Under the pieces are notes generated by a model, which was not told the DNA's origin, did not search any database, and saw only the letters and a list, made by a program, of their open reading frames with translations. A program made the position numbers and the translations under genes. From CAUZIB01 sp963578805 (lineage in GTDB: Bacteria > Acidobacteriota > Vicinamibacteria > Vicinamibacterales > UBA8438): DNA of 47,365 bases. Positions 26,395 through 35,712 of this stretch are shown in pieces (position 1 is the stretch's first letter; each line of letters starts with the position of its first letter). The stretch is taken from NCBI GenBank assembly GCA_963578805.1, contig CAUZDY010000023.1, positions 1 through 47,365 on the forward strand. The letters are read 5' to 3'.

Positions 26395-28175
26395 CGATCG
26401 ATCGCCACGTCAGTCCACTGCTCAATGCGTCCACTCGGCCAATACACACGAATACGGGCAACGTCTGTCACATCGCCCAGTCCGACGAGTACCCGTGGGT
26501 CGTTAGCTGACGCGTAACTCCCGTCCGCGCGCGCCCGGCGCCATCGCGTTGTTCCGTCACTCTGCGTAACTTCGACGCGCGCACCCAACATGTCGCGCGA
26601 GGCATCTTCTCCCACCAATCGGAGCCCTACCCAGTGGTGACGGTCGCCAACCTGATTAATGAGTAAGCGAACCTGACCACCATCGTTTCCCACGAGCACG
26701 TCAGTGTCACCATCGTTGTCGACGTCGCCGAAGGCGGCACCACGCCCCACCTCGGAAACCGCGAATGCAGCCCCAGCTCGGTCTGTCACGTCTTCGAATC
26801 GCCCGTTACCGAGATTGCGGAACAGCTGTCTCCGCTGGTCATACGGGAACGGTTCGTTTGCCCGCTCTTCGACGCTGCTTACCCGGCCATTGACCGTCAG
26901 GATGTCGAGCCAACCGTCGTTGTCGAAATCGATCCAAGCAGTTCCAAAACCGGTCAACGCAAGACTTGGCGAACCGAGACCAGAAACGGCACTGCGATCT
27001 TCAAACAGTCCGGTCCCGTTGTTGAGATAGAGCGTGTTTGTCTCAGTCGCCAGGTGGGTCATGAACAGGTCTTCGTCCCCGTCATTGTCAAAATCGCCAG
27101 CGTCGACGCCCATGCTCCCCTCAGCCTCGCCGTCCCAGTTCAATGCTGCACCCGATAGCACGGCTGTATTCACCAGCGTCCCGTCCTGCTGGTTTGTCCA
27201 CAGTTGGTTCTCTTCCCCGTCATTGGCAACGTAGATGTCCAACCACCCGTCACCATCGAAGTCGGCGGTCACGACGCCAAGAGCCGGGCCAAATGTCCGC
27301 CCCACCAGGGCAGTGGCACTCACGTCGACGAAGTGGCCGTCGCCTTGGTTCCGATAGAGTCGGTCCGGCTGCGCCCGATACACTTGTGGAAGGCAGTAGC
27401 CTATCCCGCCAGTCACACTCGGGCATGGCCTGTCTGCTTCGGTGCTGTACTCGACATAGTTCGCCACGTAGAGATCCAACCATCCGTCAAGGTCGTAGTC
27501 TATGAACGAGGCCGACACGCCCCAGCCATCGTCGTCAACCCCACGCTGGCGTGACACGTCTTCAAACGTACCATCACCGTTATTACGAAATAGTTGGTTT
27601 TGCCCGAAATTCGTGAGATAGAGGTCGACCCAGCCATCGTTGTCTACGTCCCCTGCCGCCACGCCCATCCCATACGCTCTCGCGTCGATACCGCTCTCCT
27701 CTGTCACATCGGTGAACCGCAACGTGCGTGTCCCGTCTGCTTGAACCACCAAGTCGTTGCGGTAGAGCCGGCCGGTAAGTGGTAACGATTCCGACGGTGG
27801 GAATAACGCCTCGGAGAGCATCCTCCCCGTCCCGAGCATCTGTCCTTGTGCGAGGTAGACATCAAGGTCCTCGTCGTTGTCGATGTCGAGTAGCCCAACG
27901 CCAGGACCTATGATCTCGGGAAAAAAGAAATCCCCCGACATTCCGTTGAAGTGCTCGAAATGTAGGCCGGCTCCTTCGGCGCCCTCTATAAACCAGTCGG
28001 ACCCATTTTCGGACCCGGAAAGTGCGGCATTGCTCGGCGCCGTTCGAGTCGCGCCCTCGGCCGACCCGCTAACCGGAGGAGAATCCGTTGAGGCGGCACG
28101 GCAGTCGACGAGAACCGCCATCACCGAGAGGATCGCCACGATCCTGATACTCACATAGAGATTGGTTGTGTGCAT
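26361..28175 (-). CDS. CRTAC1-family exported protein: FG-GAP/VCBS propeller with C-terminal UnbV/ASPIC domain
   Basis: 604 residues. After a hydrophobic leader come Ca-binding FG-GAP blades with D-x-D-x-D-G/N loops: GVGLLDIDNDEDLDVYLAQG, GVAAGDVDNDGWVDLYLTNF, DFDGDGWLDIYVANDGEENQ, DAGDFDNDGDEDLFMTHLAT and FGDVDNDGDTDVLVGNDGGQ. The C-terminus is the ASPIC/UnbV domain (GARVEVTQSDGTTRWRR, VYWPSGRIEQW). Such proteins are abundant in Acidobacteria, Planctomycetes and relatives and sit in the periplasm or outside; their job is unknown, with carbohydrate or surface binding often suggested. It heads a two-gene operon with the overlapping TPR gene. Confidence 0.92.
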   Translation of the reverse strand: MHTTNLYVSIRIVAILSVMAVLVDCRAASTDSPPVSGSAEGATRTAPSNAALSGSENGSDWFIEGAEGAGLHFEHFNGMSGDFFFPEIIGPGVGLLDIDNDEDLDVYLAQGQMLGTGRMLSEALFPPSESLPLTGRLYRNDLVVQADGTRTLRFTDVTEESGIDARAYGMGVAAGDVDNDGWVDLYLTNFGQNQLFRNNGDGTFEDVSRQRGVDDDGWGVSASFIDYDLDGWLDLYVANYVEYSTEADRPCPSVTGGIGYCLPQVYRAQPDRLYRNQGDGHFVDVSATALVGRTFGPALGVVTADFDGDGWLDIYVANDGEENQLWTNQQDGTLVNTAVLSGAALNWDGEAEGSMGVDAGDFDNDGDEDLFMTHLATETNTLYLNNGTGLFEDRSAVSGLGSPSLALTGFGTAWIDFDNDGWLDILTVNGRVSSVEERANEPFPYDQRRQLFRNLGNGRFEDVTDRAGAAFAVSEVGRGAAFGDVDNDGDTDVLVGNDGGQVRLLINQVGDRHHWVGLRLVGEDASRDMLGARVEVTQSDGTTRWRRARADGSYASANDPRVLVGLGDVTDVARIRVYWPSGRIEQWTDVAIDRWTTLIKGSGQ

Positions 28176-28286
28176 GGTGGAATATTGAGACCGCGCTGCG
28201 CCCTTTTTTCAGATCACCGCATCGAGCTTATCGCGTGTCCAGGTGAAGAACTGTCCCTCCTCTCGTGCACCGTCTAGTCCCGAGTG

Positions 28287-28430
28287 TCAGTACCGGTAGC
28301 CGACCGAAGGCACACTCGGCGCATCGTTAAACATCCACAAGGGAATACCGCCGCACCCGAGGCTGCAGCCCGCGAGTACGAGCACCACACACAGGGCTCC
28401 CCGTCGAACCGGACATACTTCTATTGGCAT
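28287..28430 (-). CDS. Possible small lipoprotein (47 residues)
   Basis: From ATG 28430 the frame reads MPIEVCPVRRGALCVVLVLA, then a lipobox LAGCSLGCGG and a short mature part ending SVPSVGYRY. Lipobox and length suit a small lipoprotein. There is no ribosome site and no known family, so it may be chance. Confidence 0.35.
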   Translation of the reverse strand: MPIEVCPVRRGALCVVLVLAGCSLGCGGIPLWMFNDAPSVPSVGYRY

Positions 28431-28665
28431 CAATATTAGCGTCAATATCGATGAAATGTGGGCCTCAGGCGACAATTTCCCTCGTAGCAGGTTCCCACAT
28501 GCAGCGAAGATGTCGAGTTGACTCGACTAGCAGCGCAACCCCCCTCGCTGGGCTGAGCGGGAGCATCTTCCAGACGGATCTGTAAAAATATTCTCTTGCC
28601 ACAGTTTGTGTTCATATACGCCCTTGCACAATGACCGTCACACAGCCGGCTGATCATTAAAACCC

Positions 28666-31650
28666 ATGTTCCACAGATTGAAACGTCCACCCCTGATCGG
28701 TCTAGTAAAAATCATAGGACTCGCCATAATTGCGGTCTGCAGTGCGACCGCTCTGCATACTCGGGTGTATCAGCAGTTCGACCGTGTCCGGATAAGGGTC
28801 GTTACGTCCGAAGTGCAGGCCGTTGACGGCTCAGTGGTCGTGCCACTTCCCGACTTGACGAGCCTTGCCGGAATGCCGACGGCGATCGTTCTGCAGGCGC
28901 AGAATGGCAGCCCTGAGACCCGCACTGTATTACTCGTCGTTGGTGGTACCGAGATAGGTCGATTCGTCATCCGTCCTACGCAATCAATCCGGGTCGATCT
29001 CAGCATTCCAACTCAAACGCAATTGCACGAAGGCGACCGCGTGGCACTCACAGGGAACGGCGACGACTGGGCAGTGCATTACTTGGAACTTGCTAACGTT
29101 CACGGTTTTTCGAGCGGACTATTCAGCTTTGTAATCACCCCAACCGACGCTACGTTGGCCGATCCTTTCTCGATAATTGTCTCATTCCTTTTGTTTTGCC
29201 TTTTACTCGTTCTCTCGATCCCGCTATTCGGGCTTCACGAGGGAAGGGTTGTCCGGTTTGTGGCTCTGATGCCGAGTGCCACTGTCCTGTGTTTCCTCTT
29301 TCTTATCCTTGCGCTTCCCGCGGCTTCCTCATTCAAGGTACTGCTTTCCACCCAAGCCTTCTCGCTCTGCGTGGTAGCCCTATACGGCCCGGCCACTGTC
29401 ATTTGGATTGCCCGGCGTGACGTTCGGCCATATCTCACGCGGTTAGTGCACCTGCTGCTGGCCTCCCTGGCATCGGTCCGCCACACATTCGAAGATCTCA
29501 CTGGCGTGAAACTTTTCCGGATTTTTCATGTCTGCTCGTATGCGGTACTCGCGATCGTGCGCATATGTAATTCGGTGCGGCGCACAGTTGAACATTTCAC
29601 TGGCGTGCCAATTTCCAGGATGTTTCATGTCTTCTCGTTTGTGGCGCTCGCGGTCGCACATCCACTCTTCGAGGTCATATCTCGGGAGCCAGCCTTCTTT
29701 ATTGCACGAAACACGACCATCTACTCTCTGGTGGCGATGGTTGCTGTTGTTTGTCTCGGGTTACCCGCCGTGCTGGTTGTGATCGAGGTTGCTTGTACAA
29801 AGCTCAGTGCCACTGCCGGATTCGTCGTACATACGGCATGGATCATGGCACTAGGTGCCGGATTCGCGATGCCGATCCTGAAGCGATTTGAAGGATTAGG
29901 CGCATTCGGATCAATGGGCTTCGCGCTGCTTCTGGGGGGCGCCGTTGCGCTAGCCTATAGGCGATTTGACATCGTTCGGACTTTTGCTACGGCGTTGAGT
30001 CCTGCCGTCGCGATCGTGCCAATGGCGCTGCTACTAAATCCCAACGTGACACAAGCGGTCGTCAGAACGGACGCTTTTTTCAGTCCGGCTGTCGTGGTGC
30101 AGGCGCCGCCGATCGTGCTCGTCGTTTTTGACGAGTTTCCGGTCGCTTCTCTCCTGGACCGCAATCATCAAATCGACAGGGAGCGCTATCCCAACTTCGC
30201 ACGACTCGCCGACACCGCGACGTGGTACCGCAACGCAACCACGGTCTCATCTCAGACCGTATGGGCGGTCCCGGCTATTGCTTCTGGACGATATCCCGTT
30301 GAGATCGGTGCTGTACCAACGCGGCGATACTACCCAAACAACCTGTTTACAATGCTGAGTGGAAGCTATGACATGACAGTGTTCGGACGCTTCCTGCAGC
30401 TGTGTCCCCCGAACACGTGCACCTACGATCTCGAGGTACATGATGATCTAGGCGCGCTTGTGTCCGACCTCAGCATGGTCTATGCCCACGTGATTACGCC
30501 CGACGCGCTTGCGGACAAACTTCCTCCTATTCTGGGCGACTGGAGAGATTTCGCGAGAGCCCGTACACGTCGAGATGAGGAGGGCAGGAGACGCAGGAAT
30601 GAGCGTGCCTCCGAGCAGGATCGCTTTCTCGAAGCCATCACAGGCGAACGTGAAGGGCGCTTGTACTTTCTCCACAACTTGACCCCACACATGCCGTTCG
30701 AGTACGTGCCGTCCGGGCATCGCTACGACGCACCAGATTACCAAGGACACGAGGAGGGCGGAGAACGTCTCTTTCTCAAGAGTGACCCATGGCTCCCTCG
30801 TGTGTTGCAACAGCGACATCTCCTGCAGGTCGGTTTCGTAGATCGATTCGTCGGTAAACTCTTGGATCGCTTGAAGACACAGGGTATTTTCGACGAGACG
30901 CTCATCATCATCACCGCCGACCACGGTACAAGCTTTCAACACGGACTGCCGCGTCGCTCCGCGAGAGACGGCACACGGGAGGACGTCATGTTTGTCCCGT
31001 TTCTAATGAAGCTTCCAGCGCAGATCAACGGTCGGGTCAGCGACCTAAACGTTGAGACTGTGGACATAGTCCCGACGATCGCGAGCGCCTTGTCCACGAC
31101 GGTTCCGTATGCTGTTGATGGCCACTCGATTCTTGATTCAGTCGGAGCGCTTGACAGGGCCAAGACTTTCATACGTCGTGGCGGCGACCGCGTGAACATC
31201 GAGGAGTACGAAGAGCTCGCACAAGGTCAGTACGTGAGTCTGGAGCAACGTCTTGTCGACTTTCCGTTGGGGCTGTACGCGCTCGGACCACACCAGTCAC
31301 TCGTCGGTCTCCCTCTTTCGGTAGTCGAGACTCACTCAGCGGACGAAACACTCATCCGCCTTGACGATCCACAGTCCTTCACCTCTGTCGACGTCGAGAG
31401 CCACACACTACCTCTGTACGTACACGGGACAATGCTGGAGGAAAGCGACGAACGTGTAAGCCTCGCTATCGCGGTGAATGGTGTTATTGCAGCGACCACA
31501 CAATCGTATCTGGAACACGACGTGTGGGCGTTTGCCAGCATGGTGCCGGAGGAATTGCTCGTATCTGGGGCGAATGACGTGAAGGTCTTTGTGATTGGTG
31601 TTACGCAAGGCGAACCGATTCTGACGTTGGCGGCACAGGCTTCGCCGTAA
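28666..31650 (+). CDS. Large membrane-bound sulfatase-like (alkaline phosphatase superfamily) protein
   Basis: 994 residues. The N-terminal half has a signal anchor, a beta-rich segment (about 45-165), and around seven more helices (about 175-460). The catalytic domain begins VLVVFDEFPVASLLD near 485; the metal-site residue is probably the Thr or Ser of VSSQTVWAVPAIASG, and HNLTPHMPFEYVPSG with LIIITADHGTSFQHG hold the other metal ligands. The lack of the C/S-x-P-x-R sulfatase signature suggests a phosphatase- or phosphotransferase-type member (LtaS/EptA-like) that adds or removes a phospho-group on envelope lipids or glycans. It converges with the methyltransferase gene, 100 bases away. Confidence 0.85.
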   Translation: MFHRLKRPPLIGLVKIIGLAIIAVCSATALHTRVYQQFDRVRIRVVTSEVQAVDGSVVVPLPDLTSLAGMPTAIVLQAQNGSPETRTVLLVVGGTEIGRFVIRPTQSIRVDLSIPTQTQLHEGDRVALTGNGDDWAVHYLELANVHGFSSGLFSFVITPTDATLADPFSIIVSFLLFCLLLVLSIPLFGLHEGRVVRFVALMPSATVLCFLFLILALPAASSFKVLLSTQAFSLCVVALYGPATVIWIARRDVRPYLTRLVHLLLASLASVRHTFEDLTGVKLFRIFHVCSYAVLAIVRICNSVRRTVEHFTGVPISRMFHVFSFVALAVAHPLFEVISREPAFFIARNTTIYSLVAMVAVVCLGLPAVLVVIEVACTKLSATAGFVVHTAWIMALGAGFAMPILKRFEGLGAFGSMGFALLLGGAVALAYRRFDIVRTFATALSPAVAIVPMALLLNPNVTQAVVRTDAFFSPAVVVQAPPIVLVVFDEFPVASLLDRNHQIDRERYPNFARLADTATWYRNATTVSSQTVWAVPAIASGRYPVEIGAVPTRRYYPNNLFTMLSGSYDMTVFGRFLQLCPPNTCTYDLEVHDDLGALVSDLSMVYAHVITPDALADKLPPILGDWRDFARARTRRDEEGRRRRNERASEQDRFLEAITGEREGRLYFLHNLTPHMPFEYVPSGHRYDAPDYQGHEEGGERLFLKSDPWLPRVLQQRHLLQVGFVDRFVGKLLDRLKTQGIFDETLIIITADHGTSFQHGLPRRSARDGTREDVMFVPFLMKLPAQINGRVSDLNVETVDIVPTIASALSTTVPYAVDGHSILDSVGALDRAKTFIRRGGDRVNIEEYEELAQGQYVSLEQRLVDFPLGLYALGPHQSLVGLPLSVVETHSADETLIRLDDPQSFTSVDVESHTLPLYVHGTMLEESDERVSLAIAVNGVIAATTQSYLEHDVWAFASMVPEELLVSGANDVKVFVIGVTQGEPILTLAAQASP
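29476..29673 (+). repeat. Tandem duplication of 99 bp inside the sulfatase-like gene
   Basis: Unit 1 (29476-29574) encodes VRHTFEDLTGVKLFRIFHVC and on; unit 2 (29575-29673) encodes VRRTVEHFTGVPISRMFHVF and on. Each is 33 codons, and the CACTGGCGTG block recurs exactly 99 bases apart. Both units carry an amphipathic lead then a hydrophobic stretch, so the insertion adds one more membrane or re-entrant segment. Confidence 0.75.
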
Positions 31651-31750
31651 CGGCTCCTCACAATTCTAGACATGCGGGTGACGTCCGCGAACAGTACCCA
31701 TAACTCATCTTCCGACACGGTCCTGCTCTTGTCCGGCGGCCCTCACCTAC

Positions 31751-33163
31751 TCAGCTGCTGTGCTTGGGACGGAGGTAGTAGATCGTCCGCGTGCCCGACT
31801 GCAGAACTTCCGTCTCGGCGATGACAAAGTGATGATCCACGCAAGCTTCAAACCGATCCTGTGTGTAGCCGAAGTCTAATTTGTCCCTATTTCTCAAGAG
31901 TTGTTCGACCATAGCGTCCTCTGGCGCCACGAACTCGATGACGAGGTCAGCTTCGAAGCTCGCGAACCATTCGACCAAGTCCAACAGTGGCACGTTTCGG
32001 CCGATCGACAGATGGTGTACGAGCGCGAGCGCCAAAATTAGATCGGGGCGGGACCGCTTCTCCAACGTTTGACGCTCTCGGTGGCGCCAGCCAAGACCGG
32101 GAGACGGGTCGGTGAGATTGCCGACCAGCGGAAGGATCCTCAAGCTCTGCTCATCCTTCAAGTCCCGATAGAGGTGTTCGATGGCTAGATGGTCAGCGTC
32201 GACAGCGACAACCAGATCAGCGCACTCACAGACGGCGCGCGAGTACTCACCCGTGTTGCACCCGAGATCCCATACGCACGACCGATGCTTCGACCCTGCC
32301 GCCCGAAGGATAAACTGCTTCTTGCGCTCTCGGTCGACCTCTTCGTACGTGTTACATTGAACATAGTTTGACCAAGTCGAACGAGCACGGCTCCACGTGA
32401 GCCGTTCGACGATTCGGCGTATGCGCTTCACGTTATGCTTGATCAGTTCGACGCTGAAACCAGCAGAGCGTAGATCCTTTCGAACGTTACGTTGGGTAGC
32501 CTCATAGCCTGACTGGAGTTTAGATAACAGGTAGACGTGGGTAAAGACTCCCGGTCGGAGTCGATCCCTCGCCGACATGAGACTGTTGATATGCCCGGCC
32601 TCTACCCCTTCGAGGCTACCCCGAAGCCACGGGTGAAACGGGACGTCCTTGTAGGCCTGCAGGAACAACGGGTAGAGGAACATCTCGCAAAACTGCCGAT
32701 ACCCTGCCCACGGCTCACCCGGATCAGCGACCTTGAACGATCCAATGTCAATGAATACAGGTCGAGTACCGAGCCACTGAATATTGAACGGTGTCGCATC
32801 TTTCAGTGTCATACCCTCGTCGAGTGCCGCCGTGAGGAGGTCGAGCTGCAGTAGTGCCGCATCCTGCAACATGCTGAAGCACCACTCATATGGATACGAC
32901 ACAATGGGGATGGTCTGATGCCGCAGCACCGCAGCCCAAGGATCCGAAAGAGGGAGGTTCTGTGGACTGCTCGTGCGTTCCGTGGCCACGAGCCGACCCG
33001 ACTCGGTGAATTCTCGGTAGAACCTCGTGGATGACAGTGTCTCAAAGTCGTGCAACGCCGCTGAAGTTAGATACCTCAGAATCTGGCCATCATGACGTAG
33101 CACTCGCGCCGCTGGGTCGCGAAACGACGCCGGCTCAAACTGGCCCACCTCGGTAGGCGACAT
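31751..33163 (-). CDS. Class I SAM-dependent methyltransferase with N-terminal kinase-like/NoeA-type region
   Basis: 470 residues from ATG 33163, four bases after the stop of the small membrane gene; a GTG at 33220 would add 19 residues and overlap it. The first part (EVGQFEPASFRDPAARVLRH, YPYEWCFSMLQDAALLQLDL, TPFNIQWLGTRPVFIDIGSF) is typical of long methyltransferases often called NoeA-like. The SAM-binding motif is VWDLGCNTGEYSRAVCE and VVAVDADHLAIEHLYRDL, near 310-350. It probably methylates an envelope sugar or lipid in the cytoplasm. It is coupled to the upstream small membrane gene and faces the sulfatase-like gene. Confidence 0.85.
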   Translation of the reverse strand: MSPTEVGQFEPASFRDPAARVLRHDGQILRYLTSAALHDFETLSSTRFYREFTESGRLVATERTSSPQNLPLSDPWAAVLRHQTIPIVSYPYEWCFSMLQDAALLQLDLLTAALDEGMTLKDATPFNIQWLGTRPVFIDIGSFKVADPGEPWAGYRQFCEMFLYPLFLQAYKDVPFHPWLRGSLEGVEAGHINSLMSARDRLRPGVFTHVYLLSKLQSGYEATQRNVRKDLRSAGFSVELIKHNVKRIRRIVERLTWSRARSTWSNYVQCNTYEEVDRERKKQFILRAAGSKHRSCVWDLGCNTGEYSRAVCECADLVVAVDADHLAIEHLYRDLKDEQSLRILPLVGNLTDPSPGLGWRHRERQTLEKRSRPDLILALALVHHLSIGRNVPLLDLVEWFASFEADLVIEFVAPEDAMVEQLLRNRDKLDFGYTQDRFEACVDHHFVIAETEVLQSGTRTIYYLRPKHSS

Positions 33164-33167
33164 ACCG

Positions 33168-33398
33168 TCAGGACTGCGACTGATCCTTATCGGTTGACTG
33201 TCGTCTACGAAACGGCGCACTCAGGCTATGCCAGAACAGCTTCGCGAACACGCCGGCGGCCGCGAACCCGCCGAGCAGCACTTGGAGCATGATGCTGCCG
33301 GCCCCGGGGTCCAGATAGGCCTCCGCTGGCGCTTCGGCCGCCATGACCGCCAACGCCACAAGAACGACGAACCAAGATGTTCGACCCATACTCTTCAC
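33168..33398 (-). CDS. Small inner-membrane protein with YLDPGxGS motif
   Basis: 76 residues. Signal-anchor VLVALAVMAAEAPAEA, then EAYLDPGAGSIMLQVLLGGF, a second helix and a positive end (FRRRQSTDKD). Small proteins with Y-L-D-P-G-x-G-S followed by one helix recur, in my experience, beside envelope methyltransferases and sulfatase-like genes. It ends four bases before the methyltransferase start, so both are one operon. Function unknown; possibly a membrane partner. Confidence 0.8.
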   Translation of the reverse strand: MKSMGRTSWFVVLVALAVMAAEAPAEAYLDPGAGSIMLQVLLGGFAAAGVFAKLFWHSLSAPFRRRQSTDKDQSQS

Positions 33399-33718
33399 TC
33401 TCCCTGTGTTCCAGACATGGAGCCCGTTACCCGTCTCTCATTCGATAGATCAATCGACCTATTTTAGCGCCACATCGGCGTTGGTGCACAGCTCTTCAAC
33501 TGCAACGAGGCAACTGTAGATTTTCTGGGCACATCTACGGGCTGGAAGAAGCTAAGAGTCAGAAGACGCTGGTCCTGAAGTTGGTAGAGAGGCGCCCCTC
33601 GCTAGTCAGGCCGATCACGGATCCATTTCCGTTGACGATCCCTATTGCGAAACAGATTGCTGAAGCTCCTGAGGCCGCATACACTGGTCACAACAATGAC
33701 TCAGGAGGGACACCGGTA

Positions 33719-34576
33719 ATGGATCCGATTCGACGAAAGATACTAAAAACGGGCGCAGCGGCAACGGCGATAGCCGCAACGCCACCTGTGTTTGCTCAGC
33801 AGTTTGGGCAAGGAGGACCTGCCATGTCCTTTTACGAAAAAGGCCCCGTTCGCATCCACTACGAGGAGGCCGGCTCAGGTTTCCCGTTGTTGCTCATCGC
33901 TGGCGGGGGAATGAACTCAAGGATATCCCGCTTAATTAGCGGTCCCTTCAACCCGATCGAGGAATTCAAGGGAGAGTACCACTGCATCGCGTCTGACCTG
34001 CGTAACGCCAATGGCGGTCAGTCCTCCGGTCCGCTCGAGATCGAGCGGCCGTGGGATTCATATACCGATGACCATCTCGGTCTAATGGATCACCTGGGTA
34101 TCGAGAAATTCATGGTGCTGGGCTTCTGCATTGGTGGTCCTTTCATCTGGAACCTCTTGAAGCGGGCACCGGATCGTGTCGTCGCCGCCGTGCTCGCGCA
34201 GCCGGTGGGTTTCCGGCCAGAGATGCCCACCGTCATGTACGACAGCGGCATGACCGGCTGGGGTCCGGAGTTGACAGAACGCCGGCCCGAGATCACGATG
34301 GAGATGGTCGACACATTTCTGACCAAGATGTGGCGCACCGACGCCGACTTCGTCTTCACCGTGACACGCGACTTCATGCGCACGTGCCAGACGCCCCAAC
34401 TTATCCTTCCTGATGATAGCCGGGCGCATCCGTACGCCGCCGCCATGGAGGCCGCGATGCTCGCGCCGAAGGCCGAAGTGAGCATGTTCCCGTGGAAGGA
34501 ACCTGCGGAGCGGATTCCGCTCGCGGTGCGCCAGGTGCGTTCGTTCCTCCGGGCGCATCGTCCGGCTTCTGCTTAA
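33719..34576 (+). CDS. Exported alpha/beta hydrolase
   Basis: 285 residues from ATG 33719, set by AGGAGGGA upstream. The leader MDPIRRKILKTGAAATAIAA has a twin-arginine motif, so Tat export is likely. The alpha/beta hydrolase fold is seen in GPVRIHYEEAGSGFPLLLIA, CIASDLRNANGGQSSG, and the nucleophile elbow MVLGFCIGGPFIWN, where the expected nucleophile Ser is a Cys (G-F-C-I-G-G), as in dienelactone-hydrolase-type or some haloperoxidase-like proteins. A C-terminal His is not obvious in the last 60 residues, apart from RAHPYAA and RAHR. Substrate unknown. Single gene. Confidence 0.85.
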   Translation: MDPIRRKILKTGAAATAIAATPPVFAQQFGQGGPAMSFYEKGPVRIHYEEAGSGFPLLLIAGGGMNSRISRLISGPFNPIEEFKGEYHCIASDLRNANGGQSSGPLEIERPWDSYTDDHLGLMDHLGIEKFMVLGFCIGGPFIWNLLKRAPDRVVAAVLAQPVGFRPEMPTVMYDSGMTGWGPELTERRPEITMEMVDTFLTKMWRTDADFVFTVTRDFMRTCQTPQLILPDDSRAHPYAAAMEAAMLAPKAEVSMFPWKEPAERIPLAVRQVRSFLRAHRPASA

Positions 34577-34906
34577 ACGGCGTCCCCATACGACGGGGCA
34601 TCAGGTGAGTCAGAGACGGTCACGCTGACGTTTACGCCAGATGAAGCCGATGGGGGGGGGGAAGACGCATACCGCACGGTCACGGTGTACCAGCGAAGCC
34701 ACCAATGGGCACAAGACCCTGACCGTGTCTGGGATTGTGCGCTGTATCTCTGAGTACGACGTGGAGTGATGCGACTACGTCCTCAACAATCTTAATCCGA
34801 ACGCCTTTTGGGCTAACCTCTCGATCCGAGCGACCCGAATCACGGCGCGACCGCGCTACACATCGCGATGTCATCCGCCCCCCCAGCCATTTGACCCTAT
34901 GCGCTA
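34577..34906. other. Gap with a VOC-gene fragment and a G-tract
   Basis: Minus-strand 34773-34817 encodes VSPKGVRIKIVEDVV, a diverged copy of the last residues of the adjacent VOC gene (VSPEGVRIEIVEV), about 137 bases away. On the plus strand, 34577-34753 continues the hydrolase frame after its stop with a plausible but unassigned peptide (ESETVTLTFTPDE, DAYRTVTVYQRSHQ). A run of ten G lies at 34652-34661. Confidence 0.45.
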
Positions 34907-35698
34907 CTAATTGATGACCTCGACAATCTCGATCCGTACCCCTTCTGGACTGACCACGAACGCGATTTTTAGTTCTTGTCCGGCGCTGTTGGTGACCTCC
35001 CGTGGCCCGGAGTCCAGCTCGATTCCCTTGCTCTGCAACGCCGCGATAAAGTCATCTAAGTCATCGACTTCCCACCCGAGATGGTCGAAGGATCGCCCCG
35101 CCGTCGGAACGAGTGCTCCGTCACGCTGTTGACCAACCAATAACCACAAACCGTCGTTATATCGAAGACCAGTCAGGCGCCCTTTCAGTTTGTCAGGCAC
35201 GCCGCCGAAGAGGTCCTCGTACCAGGCCAGGGTCTTCTCAGGATTATCCGACCGTAAGTGAATGTGATGAAAACCCAACCACTCTTGATCCTCAACCACT
35301 TCGATTTTAGTACCCCACGGATCCTCAATAAACGACAGCTTGAAAAGGCCTTCGACTTCGCGGATATTTTCAAGAACATTGACGCCCGTTGCCTTCCACT
35401 CGGACATTTTGGCTGCGAGATCAGGAAAGGAGAAGCCAATGTGGTCCATGCCGGTACCAACACTTGGCCCTGTCGGTTCGACACCGTCGGTATAAAACAG
35501 TATCTGGATGTTATCAACTTGGCAGGCACCTTCGCGGCCATAGTCCTTACAGTCCATATGATCCATGTACCACTGCGCTGCCGCGATCGCATCCGCCGAC
35601 CGATGATGAACGTGGTGATAAATCTCGGCGCTTGAGGTCGACGCGAGACCAACTAGCCCGACCATAAGCAACGCGAACAGTAACGCCTTTCTTGTCAT
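34907..35698 (-). CDS. Exported two-domain VOC (glyoxalase-fold) protein
   Basis: 263 residues. Signal peptide ALLFALLMVGLVGLASTSSA. Two VOC modules follow: the first starts IYHHVHHRSADAIAAAQWYM and has a metal-type MDHIGFSFPDL; the second starts GFHHIHLRSDNPEKTLAWYE and has FDHLGWEVDDLDDF and VRIEIVEV at the end. His and Glu at these places are typical metal ligands of glyoxalase or extradiol dioxygenase relatives. Periplasmic; substrate unknown. The MBL gene (35713-36636) ends 15 bases upstream of the start, so both are likely one transcript. Confidence 0.87.
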   Translation of the reverse strand: MTRKALLFALLMVGLVGLASTSSAEIYHHVHHRSADAIAAAQWYMDHMDCKDYGREGACQVDNIQILFYTDGVEPTGPSVGTGMDHIGFSFPDLAAKMSEWKATGVNVLENIREVEGLFKLSFIEDPWGTKIEVVEDQEWLGFHHIHLRSDNPEKTLAWYEDLFGGVPDKLKGRLTGLRYNDGLWLLVGQQRDGALVPTAGRSFDHLGWEVDDLDDFIAALQSKGIELDSGPREVTNSAGQELKIAFVVSPEGVRIEIVEVIN

Positions 35699-35712
35699 GG
35701 GATTCCTTCCTT

